A stretch of DNA of 64,000 nucleotides from Bacteroidales bacterium UBA1797 (lineage in GTDB: Bacteria > Bacteroidota > Bacteroidia > Bacteroidales > VadinHA17), in NCBI GenBank assembly GCA_002319885.1, contig DCFT01000133.1, positions 22,796 through 86,795 of the forward strand, read 5' to 3'. Numbering within the stretch: the first letter of the stretch is position 1; each line of letters begins with the position of its first letter. Shown here in pieces: positions 1 through 8,163 of the stretch. Position numbers and translations under genes: made by a program. Below the pieces are notes generated by a model. The model was not told where the DNA came from and made no database searches. It saw nothing but the letters and a program-made list of their open reading frames with translations.

Positions 1-226
1 GTGATTTTGTCGTCAGGTTTATGACAAACTCTCCGTTTTTCCTGATAATATTATAAGAATGACGACCCGGTCTGACAGAAATATAGCACATTGCCGGATC
101 AGTACAGATAGTCCCGGTCCAGGAAACTGTTATTATATTATATTCTTCGGGTTCCGATCCGCAGCTGACCATTACGGCAGGTAATGGATATATCATTGTG
201 CCTGGCTTCCATGATACTTTACTCAT
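1..226 (-). CDS. Flavin reductase-like domain protein (3' end cut by window edge)
   Basis: Reading the minus strand from an ATG at 226-224 gives 75 open codons to the window edge, beginning MSKVSWKPGTMIYPLPAVMV and including SVRPGRHSYNIIRKNGEFVI. This resembles the N-terminus of the FMN-binding flavin reductase/flavoredoxin family (DIM6/NTAB type), in which this region forms the start of the split-barrel FMN fold. Family members reduce flavin or carry electrons in the cytoplasm; the substrate cannot be told from the fragment. The gene is transcribed away from clpB, so it is a separate unit. The identification rests on recognising the conserved N-terminal pattern, and the C-terminal half is not in the window. 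Confidence 0.7.
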   Translation of the reverse strand, partial: MSKVSWKPGTMIYPLPAVMVSCGSEPEEYNIITVSWTGTICTDPAMCYISVRPGRHSYNIIRKNGEFVINLTTKS

Positions 227-506
227 AATTCACATTTTGGCAAAGATAATTTCTTTTAACCGCAAAGCACTCAAAGAAGTCACAAAGTACACAAAGTATG
301 AACCATCATAAGTATTTCTTTGTGTGCTTTGAATTAGCCTTTGAGACCTCCCAACGCTTCGGTAGGGATCTTCGCTTCGCTTCGATTTGTGGGTAATGGA
401 TTATTAATATCTAGTCAAATTGGCATAATCTTCTGATAATTAGATGTCAAAACGACAATATCCAACACTGGCAGCAATTTTGCATAGAGCCATTAAAAAC
501 AATATT
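227..506. repeat. Intergenic region with CACAAAG/CTTTGTG heptamer repeats
   Basis: The 280 bases between the divergent flavin reductase-like gene and clpB hold no convincing gene. Heptamers of the CACAAAG type lie at 261 (CGCAAAG), 270 (CTCAAAG), 281 and 290. The inverted form occurs at 318 (CTTTGTG), 327 (CTTTGAA) and 339 (CTTTGAG), so the segment can fold into an imperfect hairpin. A G/C-richer stretch follows at about 347-390 with repeated CGCTTCG-like words. The same heptamer family recurs at 15418-15527 and 20164-20232. I see no strong -7 box for clpB here. Confidence 0.6.
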
Positions 507-3104
507 ATGAATCTCAATAATTTCACTTTAAAAGCTCAGGAATCTGTTCAGAAAGCTTTCGAGATAGCAAATGGGAAAGGCCAGCAAGCTGTTGAATGTG
601 CTCATATCCTAAAAGGTGTAATGAGCGAATCAGAGAGCATTACAAATTTTCTGTTCGGGAAAATGGGTGTCAACACCTTGTCCCTGGCAAAAGAAACAGA
701 CAATCTCATTGATTCATATCCAAAGGTCAGTGGTGCTGATTCTTATGTGTCTTCCACAGTTTCTGAAGCCTTTAGAAAGGCAAATGATCATGCTGCCAGG
801 ATGAAAGACAAATTCGTTTCTACTGAGCATCTGCTTATGGGCATTCTTGATACAGATGATAGAATGGCCCGAATTCTTAAAGACAATGGTGTAACAATGA
901 AGGAATTGATTGCGGCTGTCAATGAACTCAGGAAAGGGGCAACTGTAGAAAGTCAGACTTCCGATGAGACTTTTAATTCATTGAACAGGTATGCCATCAA
1001 TCTTAATGAGAAAGCGCGTTCGGGTAAACTCGACCCTGTTATTGGAAGAGATGAAGAGATCCGGCGTATATTACAGATACTCACACGCAGGACTAAGAAC
1101 AACCCACTGTTGATTGGTGAACCGGGAGTAGGTAAAACAGCGATAGCAGAGGGTCTGGCCCACAGGATAATAAGAGGAGATGTCCCTGAGGATATTAAAT
1201 CGAAGATTATTTATTCACTCGATATGGGAGCCCTCATTGCAGGTGCAAAATATAAAGGAGAGTTTGAGGAAAGATTAAAATCGGTCATTAACGAAGTTAT
1301 CGGTTCTGACGGAGAAATTATTCTTTTCATTGATGAGATTCACACACTGGTGGGAGCTGGAAAATCAGAAGGCGCTATGGATGCTGCTAATATCCTGAAA
1401 CCTGCGCTGGCAAGAGGGGAACTGAGAGCGATTGGAGCAACGACACTAAGCGAATACCAGAAATATTTTGAAAAAGATAAAGCTCTTGAGAGACGTTTCC
1501 AGGTAGTAATGGTAGATGAGCCTGACAGGGCAGATACTATTTCAATACTCAGGGGTATCCGCGAGAAATATGAAGCACATCATAAAGTTATCATCAGAGA
1601 CGAAGCAATCATTGCTGCTGTCGATCTCTCAACCCGTTATATAACAGACAGGTTTTTGCCCGACAAGGCAATTGACCTTATTGATGAGGCTGCATCAAAG
1701 TTAAGGCTTGAAATGAATTCTGTACCTGAAGAGATTGATGAAGCGGAAAGAACGATAACACGTCTTGAGATTGAGAAGGAAGCAGTCAGAAGGGATGGTG
1801 ATACGGTTAAAGCAGAAAAAATTTCGCGCGAACTGGCCAATATGCAGTCGAAAAGAGATGAGCTGAAAGCCGAATGGAAATCTGAAAAAGATATGATAGA
1901 AAAGGTACAGATTAAAAAGGAAGCTGTGGAATCATATCGTTTTGAAGCTGACCAGGCGGAGAGAAGTGGCGATTATGGAAAAGTTGCCGAGATACGCTAT
2001 GGTAAAATCACAGAGCTGGAGAAGGAAATATCAGAACTGAAGGATCTTATTGAAAAGAAAAGAGCTAAAGGTTCATTGATTCAGGAAGAAGTCAGATCAG
2101 AAGATATTGCAGCGATAGTTTCAAAATGGACAGGGATACCTGTGTCGAGAATGCTTGAAAGCGAAAAGGAGAAATTACTTAGACTCGAATCTGAATTGCA
2201 TAAAAGAGTTGTCGGGCAGGATGAAGCCATAACTGCTGTTGCGGATGCTGTGCGACGATCAAGAGCCGGGTTGCAGGACCAGAAAAGACCCCTGGGATCT
2301 TTTATTTTTATTGGAACAACAGGTGTTGGGAAGACCGAATTGGCACGAGCCCTTGCGGGCTTCCTCTTTAACGATGAAAACATGCTGACACGTATAGATA
2401 TGTCGGAATATCAGGAGAGACATTCGGTTTCACGTCTTATCGGTGCTCCTCCCGGTTATATAGGATATGACGAAGGCGGTCAACTTACCGAAGCTGTAAG
2501 GCATAAACCATACTCTGTTGTTCTTCTCGATGAGATAGAAAAGGCACATCCCGATCTGTTTAACCTGCTTTTACAGGTTCTGGATGAAGGAAGACTAACT
2601 GATAACAAAGGACGGACAGTAAATTTCAGGAATGTAATTATTATAATGACATCAAACCTGGGATCAGAGATTATCAGGGATCGAATGGATAAACTGAATA
2701 ACAGGATGTCTGAAAAAGAAGAAGATATTCTCCGGAATGATATTTTCATATTATTAAGAAAAACACTCAGACCTGAATTCCTGAACAGAGTGGATGAAAT
2801 TGTAATGTTCAAACCTTTAACTAAAGAACAGATAAAAGAAATAGTGAAAATTCAGCTGGGGAATATTGAACATATGCTTGCCGGGTTTAACCTGAAACTC
2901 AGTGTAAAAGATGGTGCTCTTGAATGGTTGGCAGAAAAAGGATACGATCCGCAGATGGGAGCAAGACCTGTAAAAAGGCTTATTCAGAGAGATATTGTAA
3001 ATGAACTTTCCAAAGAGATCATTGGAGGAAAAATATCAAAAGAAGACACTATTGTGGTTGATGTAAAAGGTGATCATCTTGTTTTCAGCAAACAAATAAT
3101 CTGA
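507..3104 (+). CDS. clpB: ATP-dependent chaperone ClpB (Hsp100 disaggregase)
   Basis: This 865-aa protein has the full ClpB layout. An N-terminal Clp repeat domain spans about 1-145. AAA-1 has Walker A GEPGVGKT near 205-212 and Walker B ILFIDEIHTL. The long charged coiled-coil M domain lies at about 400-530. AAA-2 has GTTGVGKT near 602-609 and VVLLDEIEKA, and is followed by the D2 small domain. ClpB hexamers work with DnaK to pull apart protein aggregates in the cytoplasm. The frame is open back to an ATG at 444, but the family N-terminus MNLNNFTLKAQESVQ begins at 507, so that start is preferred. It converges on the STAS/HPt pair with a 12-base gap. No heat-shock operator was recognised upstream. 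Confidence 0.97.
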   Translation: MNLNNFTLKAQESVQKAFEIANGKGQQAVECAHILKGVMSESESITNFLFGKMGVNTLSLAKETDNLIDSYPKVSGADSYVSSTVSEAFRKANDHAARMKDKFVSTEHLLMGILDTDDRMARILKDNGVTMKELIAAVNELRKGATVESQTSDETFNSLNRYAINLNEKARSGKLDPVIGRDEEIRRILQILTRRTKNNPLLIGEPGVGKTAIAEGLAHRIIRGDVPEDIKSKIIYSLDMGALIAGAKYKGEFEERLKSVINEVIGSDGEIILFIDEIHTLVGAGKSEGAMDAANILKPALARGELRAIGATTLSEYQKYFEKDKALERRFQVVMVDEPDRADTISILRGIREKYEAHHKVIIRDEAIIAAVDLSTRYITDRFLPDKAIDLIDEAASKLRLEMNSVPEEIDEAERTITRLEIEKEAVRRDGDTVKAEKISRELANMQSKRDELKAEWKSEKDMIEKVQIKKEAVESYRFEADQAERSGDYGKVAEIRYGKITELEKEISELKDLIEKKRAKGSLIQEEVRSEDIAAIVSKWTGIPVSRMLESEKEKLLRLESELHKRVVGQDEAITAVADAVRRSRAGLQDQKRPLGSFIFIGTTGVGKTELARALAGFLFNDENMLTRIDMSEYQERHSVSRLIGAPPGYIGYDEGGQLTEAVRHKPYSVVLLDEIEKAHPDLFNLLLQVLDEGRLTDNKGRTVNFRNVIIIMTSNLGSEIIRDRMDKLNNRMSEKEEDILRNDIFILLRKTLRPEFLNRVDEIVMFKPLTKEQIKEIVKIQLGNIEHMLAGFNLKLSVKDGALEWLAEKGYDPQMGARPVKRLIQRDIVNELSKEIIGGKISKEDTIVVDVKGDHLVFSKQII

Positions 3105-3116
3105 ACCGCGAACTAT

Positions 3117-3452
3117 CTATATGAATGATTTTAGACAGGTATCGAGATCAGGATAAATCTGTAAAACAGTTTGCAGGTGAAGTGTCTCAAATGTTTCATT
3201 AACCCGGGGTTCAGGATTAGCGAACTTTAATATCCCGTAATTGCTTCTGGAAGCTTTCATAACTGATAAGAAACACCCGAAACCTGAACTGTCAACATAT
3301 TCCACACCCTTCAGGTTAATTATTACTTTAGAATTCGAATTATCAATTAATTTCAGAATCCCTTCCCTGATTTCATCAATAATCAGTGCGTTAATGATGT
3401 TGACTGAGAAGGAGATGATATCAATCTTATCTTTTTTTTCAATATTGATCAT
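3117..3452 (-). CDS. STAS-domain protein (anti-sigma factor antagonist-like)
   Basis: This 111-aa single-domain protein matches the STAS fold of SpoIIAA/RsbV-type regulators. It has alternating strands and helices, and the loop YVDSSGFG (residues 53-59) carries the serine(s) (S55/S56) that partner kinases phosphorylate in this family. Unphosphorylated antagonists bind an anti-sigma factor or a similar switch kinase. No serine kinase or PP2C phosphatase is encoded nearby, so its partner is unknown. Its ATG (3452-3450) directly abuts the TGA of the upstream HPt gene (3455-3453) with no gap, so the two are surely cotranscribed and probably translationally coupled. An alternative is a STAS scaffold not linked to sigma control. 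Confidence 0.85.
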   Translation of the reverse strand: MINIEKKDKIDIISFSVNIINALIIDEIREGILKLIDNSNSKVIINLKGVEYVDSSGFGCFLSVMKASRSNYGILKFANPEPRVNETFETLHLQTVLQIYPDLDTCLKSFI

Positions 3453-3815
3453 TCATATTCCGGTTAACCTGTTACTGGCTAGATCATTAAGCTCAACGAT
3501 TGCAGCGTCTGTCTCACTTTTGAACCTTTCTAAATAGTGTTCATATAATTGAGGTTCCTTTCCTTCCCTGGCCTGAAGTTCAAAAGTCTTTAACATTTGT
3601 GCCAAATCATCCATGCCCATAATAGCTACCGACGATTTTGCCTTGTGGGCAAGTAACCCCAGCGCAGTATAATTTTGTTTTGCCAGATGGGCTTTCATCT
3701 CATTGTAAATTTCAACCGATTGGTCCTTAAACATTACAACTATCTCATCAATGATAGAGGGATCTCCTCCCGATACCGAATCGAGATATTCCATGTTAAT
3801 GAATTTGTAATCCAT
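3453..3815 (-). CDS. Histidine phosphotransfer (HPt) domain protein
   Basis: This 120-aa helical protein has the HPt signature LAHKAKSSVAIMG, with His57 as the expected phosphoryl-accepting residue, followed by Lys59 and the downstream glycine. HPt proteins shuttle phosphoryl groups between receiver domains in multistep phosphorelays. No hybrid kinase is adjacent. The nearest candidate donor with a C-terminal receiver is the hybrid kinase at 42010-44697, which is only an inference. It is the first gene of a two-gene unit with the STAS gene. A TATATTTG box at 3870-3863 on the minus strand lies about 48 bases before the ATG. Confidence 0.88.
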   Translation of the reverse strand: MDYKFINMEYLDSVSGGDPSIIDEIVVMFKDQSVEIYNEMKAHLAKQNYTALGLLAHKAKSSVAIMGMDDLAQMLKTFELQAREGKEPQLYEHYLERFKSETDAAIVELNDLASNRLTGI

Positions 3816-3862
3816 ATCTGACTGAAAAATATAATTATGTTACTACCCTGACGTATTTAAAA

Positions 3863-3870
3863 CAAATATA
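3863..3870 (-). promoter_or_regulatory. Putative -7 box of the HPt-STAS operon
   Basis: TATATTTG on the minus strand fits the Bacteroidetes -7 consensus TAnnTTTG exactly and would give a leader of about 40 bases. No good -33 TTTG is seen at the right distance, so this is only a motif match. Confidence 0.35.
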
Positions 3871-3975
3871 CAAATATTTTATTCCGGCACGCGACTGTTT
3901 TTCTTCATATTGATCAATAACGTTTTTAAGAATTGGAAATTAGTGCTATTTTTATGCTGATAAAAACCGGATGAT

Positions 3976-6048
3976 ATGCGATATTTTCTCAGCTCTCTTA
4001 TAACGGTCTTTCTACTGTGTTCTTTAGTTTTGGATGGTCAGACTGACGTGTCTGTCCGAAAAAAGGATTTCAAAACTGATAAACCCGGATTTGGAGAAGC
4101 ATGGAAACATGTTATAAATGGAGATGCTTATTTTGGGGAAAAAGGCATTTGGTATAATGATGCATATAATGAATACCTGCAGGCTCTTGTATATAATAAT
4201 TCCAACGCGGAGTTGAATTATAAAGCCGGAGTGTCGGCACTTTTCTCAGATAAAAAAGAAGATGCTGCCGGGTTTTTTCTGAAAGCCCTCGATCTTAACA
4301 AAGATGTTGCCGGAGATATATATTTACTTACCGGACAATCGCTTCAGTATTCAGGGAAATTCTCAGATGCAATAGAAAAATTTACTTCCTACCTGAGTTC
4401 TCCTTCGAAAAAAACCCAAAAAAACATAAATCTGGCCCGGAAATGTATTGAGGAATGTAATTCAGCTTTGACTGTAACAAAGGATACATTGAGAATATCT
4501 GTTGATAATCTTGGACCTAATATAAACTCCTCGGCTGATGACTATTCTGAAATCTTTTCTGCCGACGGGAATACTATTTACTTTGCTTCAAGAAGAGAAC
4601 TTCCCAATTCAGGGAAACGTCATCCCGATACAAAATTTGATGAGAACATTTTTGTTTCACAGTTAATCAATAATGTCTGGCAGTCTGCAGTTTCAGCGGG
4701 GAAAGAATTAAATACAAAGTATAGTGAATCACCTCTTTATCTCAATTCGTCCGGCAATATGCTGTATGTTTATACAGGTTATGCAAACAATGGCGATATT
4801 AGAGTTTCTATAAATAAAAAAGGTGTTTGGAAAACCCCGGGATCTGTACCTTTTGGTATTAACACCAGGGGATCAGAAACATCATTTACATTTACTCCTT
4901 CAGGAAATGAAATTTATTATGTTTCTGATCGCCGGAAAGAAGGTTTGGGAGGTAAGGATATATACTTCATAAAGAAAATTAGTGATCGTAAATGGTCAAA
5001 ACCACAAAATGCCGGGAGAATAATTAATACTATTTATGATGAGGAATCTGTACGGTTTTCAAAAACTGGAGATACCTTATTTTTCAGCTCCAGGGGCCAT
5101 AACTCAATTGGTGGATTTGATATTTTTTACAGTACTAAAAATAAATCAGGTGAGTGGGACAGTGTTAAGAATATTGGATACCCTGTAAACACCCCATGGG
5201 ATGAGCTGTTTTATTATCCATCCCCTGTTAATGACAGCACATTCTATTTTGTTTCAAACCGTAGTGGCGGATCAGGAGGAACAGACATATACCGGGGGAA
5301 AATACTTCCACCTGAGCCTGTAATTGTAACCCCTCCGCCTCCAAAACGCGATACCATCATAATAAGGGATACAATATTGGTAATGAAACAACCGGCACCC
5401 GTACTTCCTGTAATGCCAGCAGAACAACCAGTTTTTCTTATCGGGAAAATCAAGGATTCCGAGACAGGAAAACCTGTACTGGCAAAAATTGATCTTAACG
5501 ATATCTCTACAGGTGAGCTTATTGAAACAACTGCCAGTTCTGATATGGATGGCACTTACAGGCTGAAATTACCGGCAAAGAAATCTTATACTATAGAACT
5601 GCGGGCAACAGGCTTTCTCTCTGAAAACAGGAGGATCGATGTACCAGAAAACTGGACTAAAGAAGATTATATCCTGAATATTGAATTAATTAAAGTTAAA
5701 GTAGGCAAGAAAGTAGTACTAAATAATATTCTGTTCGAGACAGGAAAATCAGTTCTTACCTCAGGTTCATATACTGAACTCGACCGTTTATTGAATATTA
5801 TGAAGGAGAATGCACAGATGAAAATTGAAATTTCAGGTCATACTGATAAAACAGGAAGTGAAGCACTCAACTTTAAGCTTTCCGGGGCCCGGGCAAAAGC
5901 TGTTGTTGATTACCTCATACGTAATGGTATAGATCGTTCGCGAATGGAGTTCAGAGGTTATGGGTCGTTGCAACCAGTTGCTGATAATGCTACTGCTGCC
6001 GGACGAGCGAAAAACAGGAGAGTTGAGTTCAAGATCCTTGAATTCTGA
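3976..6048 (+). CDS. PorE-like OmpA family protein (TPR, PD40 propeller, CRD, OmpA)
   Basis: This 690-aa exported protein has a signal peptide (residues 1-22, cleavage probably after DGQ), a TPR-like helical region (about 45-165) and a WD40-like PD40 propeller (about 170-440). These are followed by a proline-rich linker (about 440-475), a carboxypeptidase regulatory-like domain (about 485-570) and a C-terminal OmpA peptidoglycan-binding domain (from about 583, with ISGHTDKTGS and ARAKAVVDYL). This is the domain order described for PorE, the T9SS component that links the secretion machinery to peptidoglycan. Two T9SS cargo genes in the window fit that role. PorE of Porphyromonas is a lipoprotein; here Cys15 sits in FLLCS, a poor lipobox, so lipidation is doubtful. 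Many Bacteroidetes have several paralogues of this architecture, so orthology is not proven. Confidence 0.8.
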   Translation: MRYFLSSLITVFLLCSLVLDGQTDVSVRKKDFKTDKPGFGEAWKHVINGDAYFGEKGIWYNDAYNEYLQALVYNNSNAELNYKAGVSALFSDKKEDAAGFFLKALDLNKDVAGDIYLLTGQSLQYSGKFSDAIEKFTSYLSSPSKKTQKNINLARKCIEECNSALTVTKDTLRISVDNLGPNINSSADDYSEIFSADGNTIYFASRRELPNSGKRHPDTKFDENIFVSQLINNVWQSAVSAGKELNTKYSESPLYLNSSGNMLYVYTGYANNGDIRVSINKKGVWKTPGSVPFGINTRGSETSFTFTPSGNEIYYVSDRRKEGLGGKDIYFIKKISDRKWSKPQNAGRIINTIYDEESVRFSKTGDTLFFSSRGHNSIGGFDIFYSTKNKSGEWDSVKNIGYPVNTPWDELFYYPSPVNDSTFYFVSNRSGGSGGTDIYRGKILPPEPVIVTPPPPKRDTIIIRDTILVMKQPAPVLPVMPAEQPVFLIGKIKDSETGKPVLAKIDLNDISTGELIETTASSDMDGTYRLKLPAKKSYTIELRATGFLSENRRIDVPENWTKEDYILNIELIKVKVGKKVVLNNILFETGKSVLTSGSYTELDRLLNIMKENAQMKIEISGHTDKTGSEALNFKLSGARAKAVVDYLIRNGIDRSRMEFRGYGSLQPVADNATAAGRAKNRRVEFKILEF

Positions 6049-6112
6049 TCATCATCGGCTTACTAAGAAAAAATTTGTCTGTTTTACGAATTCAGGTTTT
6101 AAATCTTCAATT

Positions 6113-6134
6113 TCTGATAATCATCAGATTTTTT
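6113..6134 (+). terminator. Candidate intrinsic terminator after the PorE-like gene
   Basis: TCTGAT and ATCAGA form a 6-bp stem around a 4-base loop (6113-6128), followed directly by six T residues (6129-6134). The stem is A/T-rich and therefore weak, but its position 65 bases after the stop codon and the T tract fit a terminator. Confidence 0.4.
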
Positions 6135-6209
6135 AAGGAAAGATTTTACTTGCTTTGCACATTCCAGTTATAATTTCAGATACTGTTATCTTTTAAAAAC
6201 TAAACTTTA

Positions 6210-7316
6210 ATGAAGAATACTGCATTTTTTAGGTTTCACCAGGAAGCAGGCGCCAAAATGGTTCCTTTTGCCGGATATAATATGCCCGTAGAATATTTCG
6301 GAATCAATGAGGAACATATTACTGTAAGAGAGAAATTGGGAGTATTCGATGTTTCTCATATGGGCGAATTCTGGGTTACCGGGCCGGCATCACTCAAATT
6401 CCTGCAATATATCACATCTAATGATGTATCGGCGTTATTCGACGGAAAGATACAGTATTCCTGCTTTCCTAATGGGAAGGGCGGAATTGTGGATGACCTT
6501 CTTGTCTATCGGTATAATACTGAAAAATATCTTCTTGTTGTAAATGCCGCAAATATTGAAAAGGATTGGGATTGGTGCGTTCAGAATGGGAAAAAGTTCG
6601 GACTGGCAACAGGCAAAGAACTTGTTAATGACTCCGATGGGATTGCCCAGCTGGCTATTCAGGGCCCGCTTGCCCTTAAAGCTATGCAAAAGCTCACCAG
6701 TACTCCTGTTGAAGATATGGAATATTACACATTCAAGGTTCTTGATTTTGCTGGTATTAAAGATGTAATATTCTCTACAACCGGATATACCGGAGCAGGA
6801 GGATGCGAGATTTATGTAAAAAATGAAGACGGCCCCAGACTGTGGAATGCAATTTTCGAAGCAGGCAAGGAATTTAATATCAGGCCTATAGGCTTGGGAG
6901 CCCGCGACACCCTACGGCTCGAAATGGGTTTTTGCTTATATGGTAATGATATAAACGATACAACATCACCTATTGAAGCCGGACTGGGCTGGATAACAAA
7001 ATTTAACGACAATAAGGAATTCATTGATAAGGATTTGTTATTAAAACAGAAAAAAGAGGGAGTACTGAAAAAGCTGAAAGGCTTTGTTATGCTTGACAGA
7101 GGGATACCCCGGCAACATTATGAAGTTGTAAATGCACTGGGAGAGCTTATTGGAGAAGTAACTTCCGGAACCATGTCCCCAATGATGAAACAGGGAATCG
7201 GAATGGCATATCTGAACAACGGATATTGGAAAACCGGAACTGAAATATTTATTCGAATCAGGAATAAAGATCTGAAAGCAAAGGTTGTTGACCTTCCTAT
7301 TTATAGTAAATCATAA
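6210..7316 (+). CDS. gcvT: Glycine cleavage system T protein (aminomethyltransferase)
   Basis: This 368-aa protein is full length for GcvT. It starts MKNTAFFRFHQEAGAKMVPF and carries the family signatures VFDVSHMGEF near the N-terminus, TTGYTGAGGCEIYV in the middle and GLGARDTLRLEMGFCLYGND, which binds folate. It transfers the aminomethyl group from lipoylated H protein to tetrahydrofolate, releasing ammonia and making methylene-THF, in the cytoplasm. GcvH and GcvP are not in the window. The comB gene follows after one base, so the two share a transcript. The nearby serC-serA pair places it in a serine/glycine one-carbon neighbourhood. Confidence 0.96.
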   Translation: MKNTAFFRFHQEAGAKMVPFAGYNMPVEYFGINEEHITVREKLGVFDVSHMGEFWVTGPASLKFLQYITSNDVSALFDGKIQYSCFPNGKGGIVDDLLVYRYNTEKYLLVVNAANIEKDWDWCVQNGKKFGLATGKELVNDSDGIAQLAIQGPLALKAMQKLTSTPVEDMEYYTFKVLDFAGIKDVIFSTTGYTGAGGCEIYVKNEDGPRLWNAIFEAGKEFNIRPIGLGARDTLRLEMGFCLYGNDINDTTSPIEAGLGWITKFNDNKEFIDKDLLLKQKKEGVLKKLKGFVMLDRGIPRQHYEVVNALGELIGEVTSGTMSPMMKQGIGMAYLNNGYWKTGTEIFIRIRNKDLKAKVVDLPIYSKS

Positions 7317-7317
7317 T

Positions 7318-8037
7318 ATGCCTAAAAGAAAACTTGAAACTTGTTTTTCACCTGCTCTGTTTGAACCTGACGGGCATTTAAATTCAATCGTGGTAATTAT
7401 TGATATACTACGTGCATCATCTGCAATATGCACTGCATTTGCAAACGGCGCCGCTTCAATAATACCTGTTGCAGAAGCAGAGGAGGCCAGGGAGTATAAA
7501 TCAAAAGGTTATCTTGTAGCTGCTGAGCGCGATGGGTTTATTCTTGATTTTGCAGATTTCGGGAATTCACCATTCAATTTCACAAAAGAAAAAGTTAAGG
7601 GTAAAACAATAGTATACAGCACCACAAACGGAACAGGAATTATTAACCTTTCATTGTCCTCTTATATGACAGTTATAGGATCTTTCCTGAACATAGGTGC
7701 GCTCACACGATGGCTCATCAGCCAGGACAATAATGTATTATTGCTTTGTGCCGGATGGAAAAACAGATTTAATATTGAAGATACTGTCTGTTCCGGTGCA
7801 ATCGCAGAGATACTGATGAGAAGCAATCATTTCAAAACAATTTGTGATTCCACAATTGCAGCAATGGATCTTTGGGCTATGGCATCTCCTGATCTTCCTG
7901 GTTATATAGATAAATCAGCACAGCGAAGCCGGCTGAGAGATAAAAATCTTGATGATTGTATTGAATTCTGTCTTACAATTGATTATACCGATAAGATTCC
8001 TGTAATGAAAAACGGAGCGCTGGTTGCTGATTTGTAA
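7318..8037 (+). CDS. comB: ComB family 2-phosphosulfolactate phosphatase
   Basis: This 239-aa protein has the ComB signature VIIDILRASSAICTAF near residue 25, then YSTTNGTG and LLCAGWKNRFNIEDTVCSGA, which form the Mg-dependent active site in this family. The founding enzyme hydrolyses 2-phosphosulfolactate to sulfolactate in coenzyme M synthesis. Most bacteria with ComB do not make coenzyme M, so the substrate here is uncertain. I chose the ATG at 7318, one base after the gcvT stop, over an in-frame ATG at 7285 that would overlap gcvT and add an unconserved extension. Family assignment is strong; the physiological role is not. Confidence 0.88.
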   Translation: MPKRKLETCFSPALFEPDGHLNSIVVIIDILRASSAICTAFANGAASIIPVAEAEEAREYKSKGYLVAAERDGFILDFADFGNSPFNFTKEKVKGKTIVYSTTNGTGIINLSLSSYMTVIGSFLNIGALTRWLISQDNNVLLLCAGWKNRFNIEDTVCSGAIAEILMRSNHFKTICDSTIAAMDLWAMASPDLPGYIDKSAQRSRLRDKNLDDCIEFCLTIDYTDKIPVMKNGALVADL

Positions 8038-8107
8038 AATTTGAACCGGATCCCAACTGTTCATTTAACAAATTAATTCAGATAACATATACTCATTATT
8101 ATTTATA

Positions 8108-8115
8108 TACTTTTG
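8108..8115 (+). promoter_or_regulatory. Putative -7 box of the serC operon
   Basis: TACTTTTG matches TAnnTTTG exactly and lies 48 bases before the serC ATG, in the 126-base gap after comB. The -33 region is not recognisable, so support is the -7 box and position only. Confidence 0.4.
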
Positions 8116-8163
8116 TAGGTTAGAGATCAGGAACAATCTATTAATAAAAATAAACAGTCCTTT

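Noticed and set aside
2081..2812. 100- and 110-codon minus-strand frames
   Set aside because: Serine-rich translations antisense to clpB with no start context or promoter; shadows of the sense gene.
6049..6209. Glycine riboswitch ahead of gcvT
   Set aside because: The gap is short and A/T-rich, holds only a small terminator-like hairpin, and shows none of the conserved glycine aptamer core.
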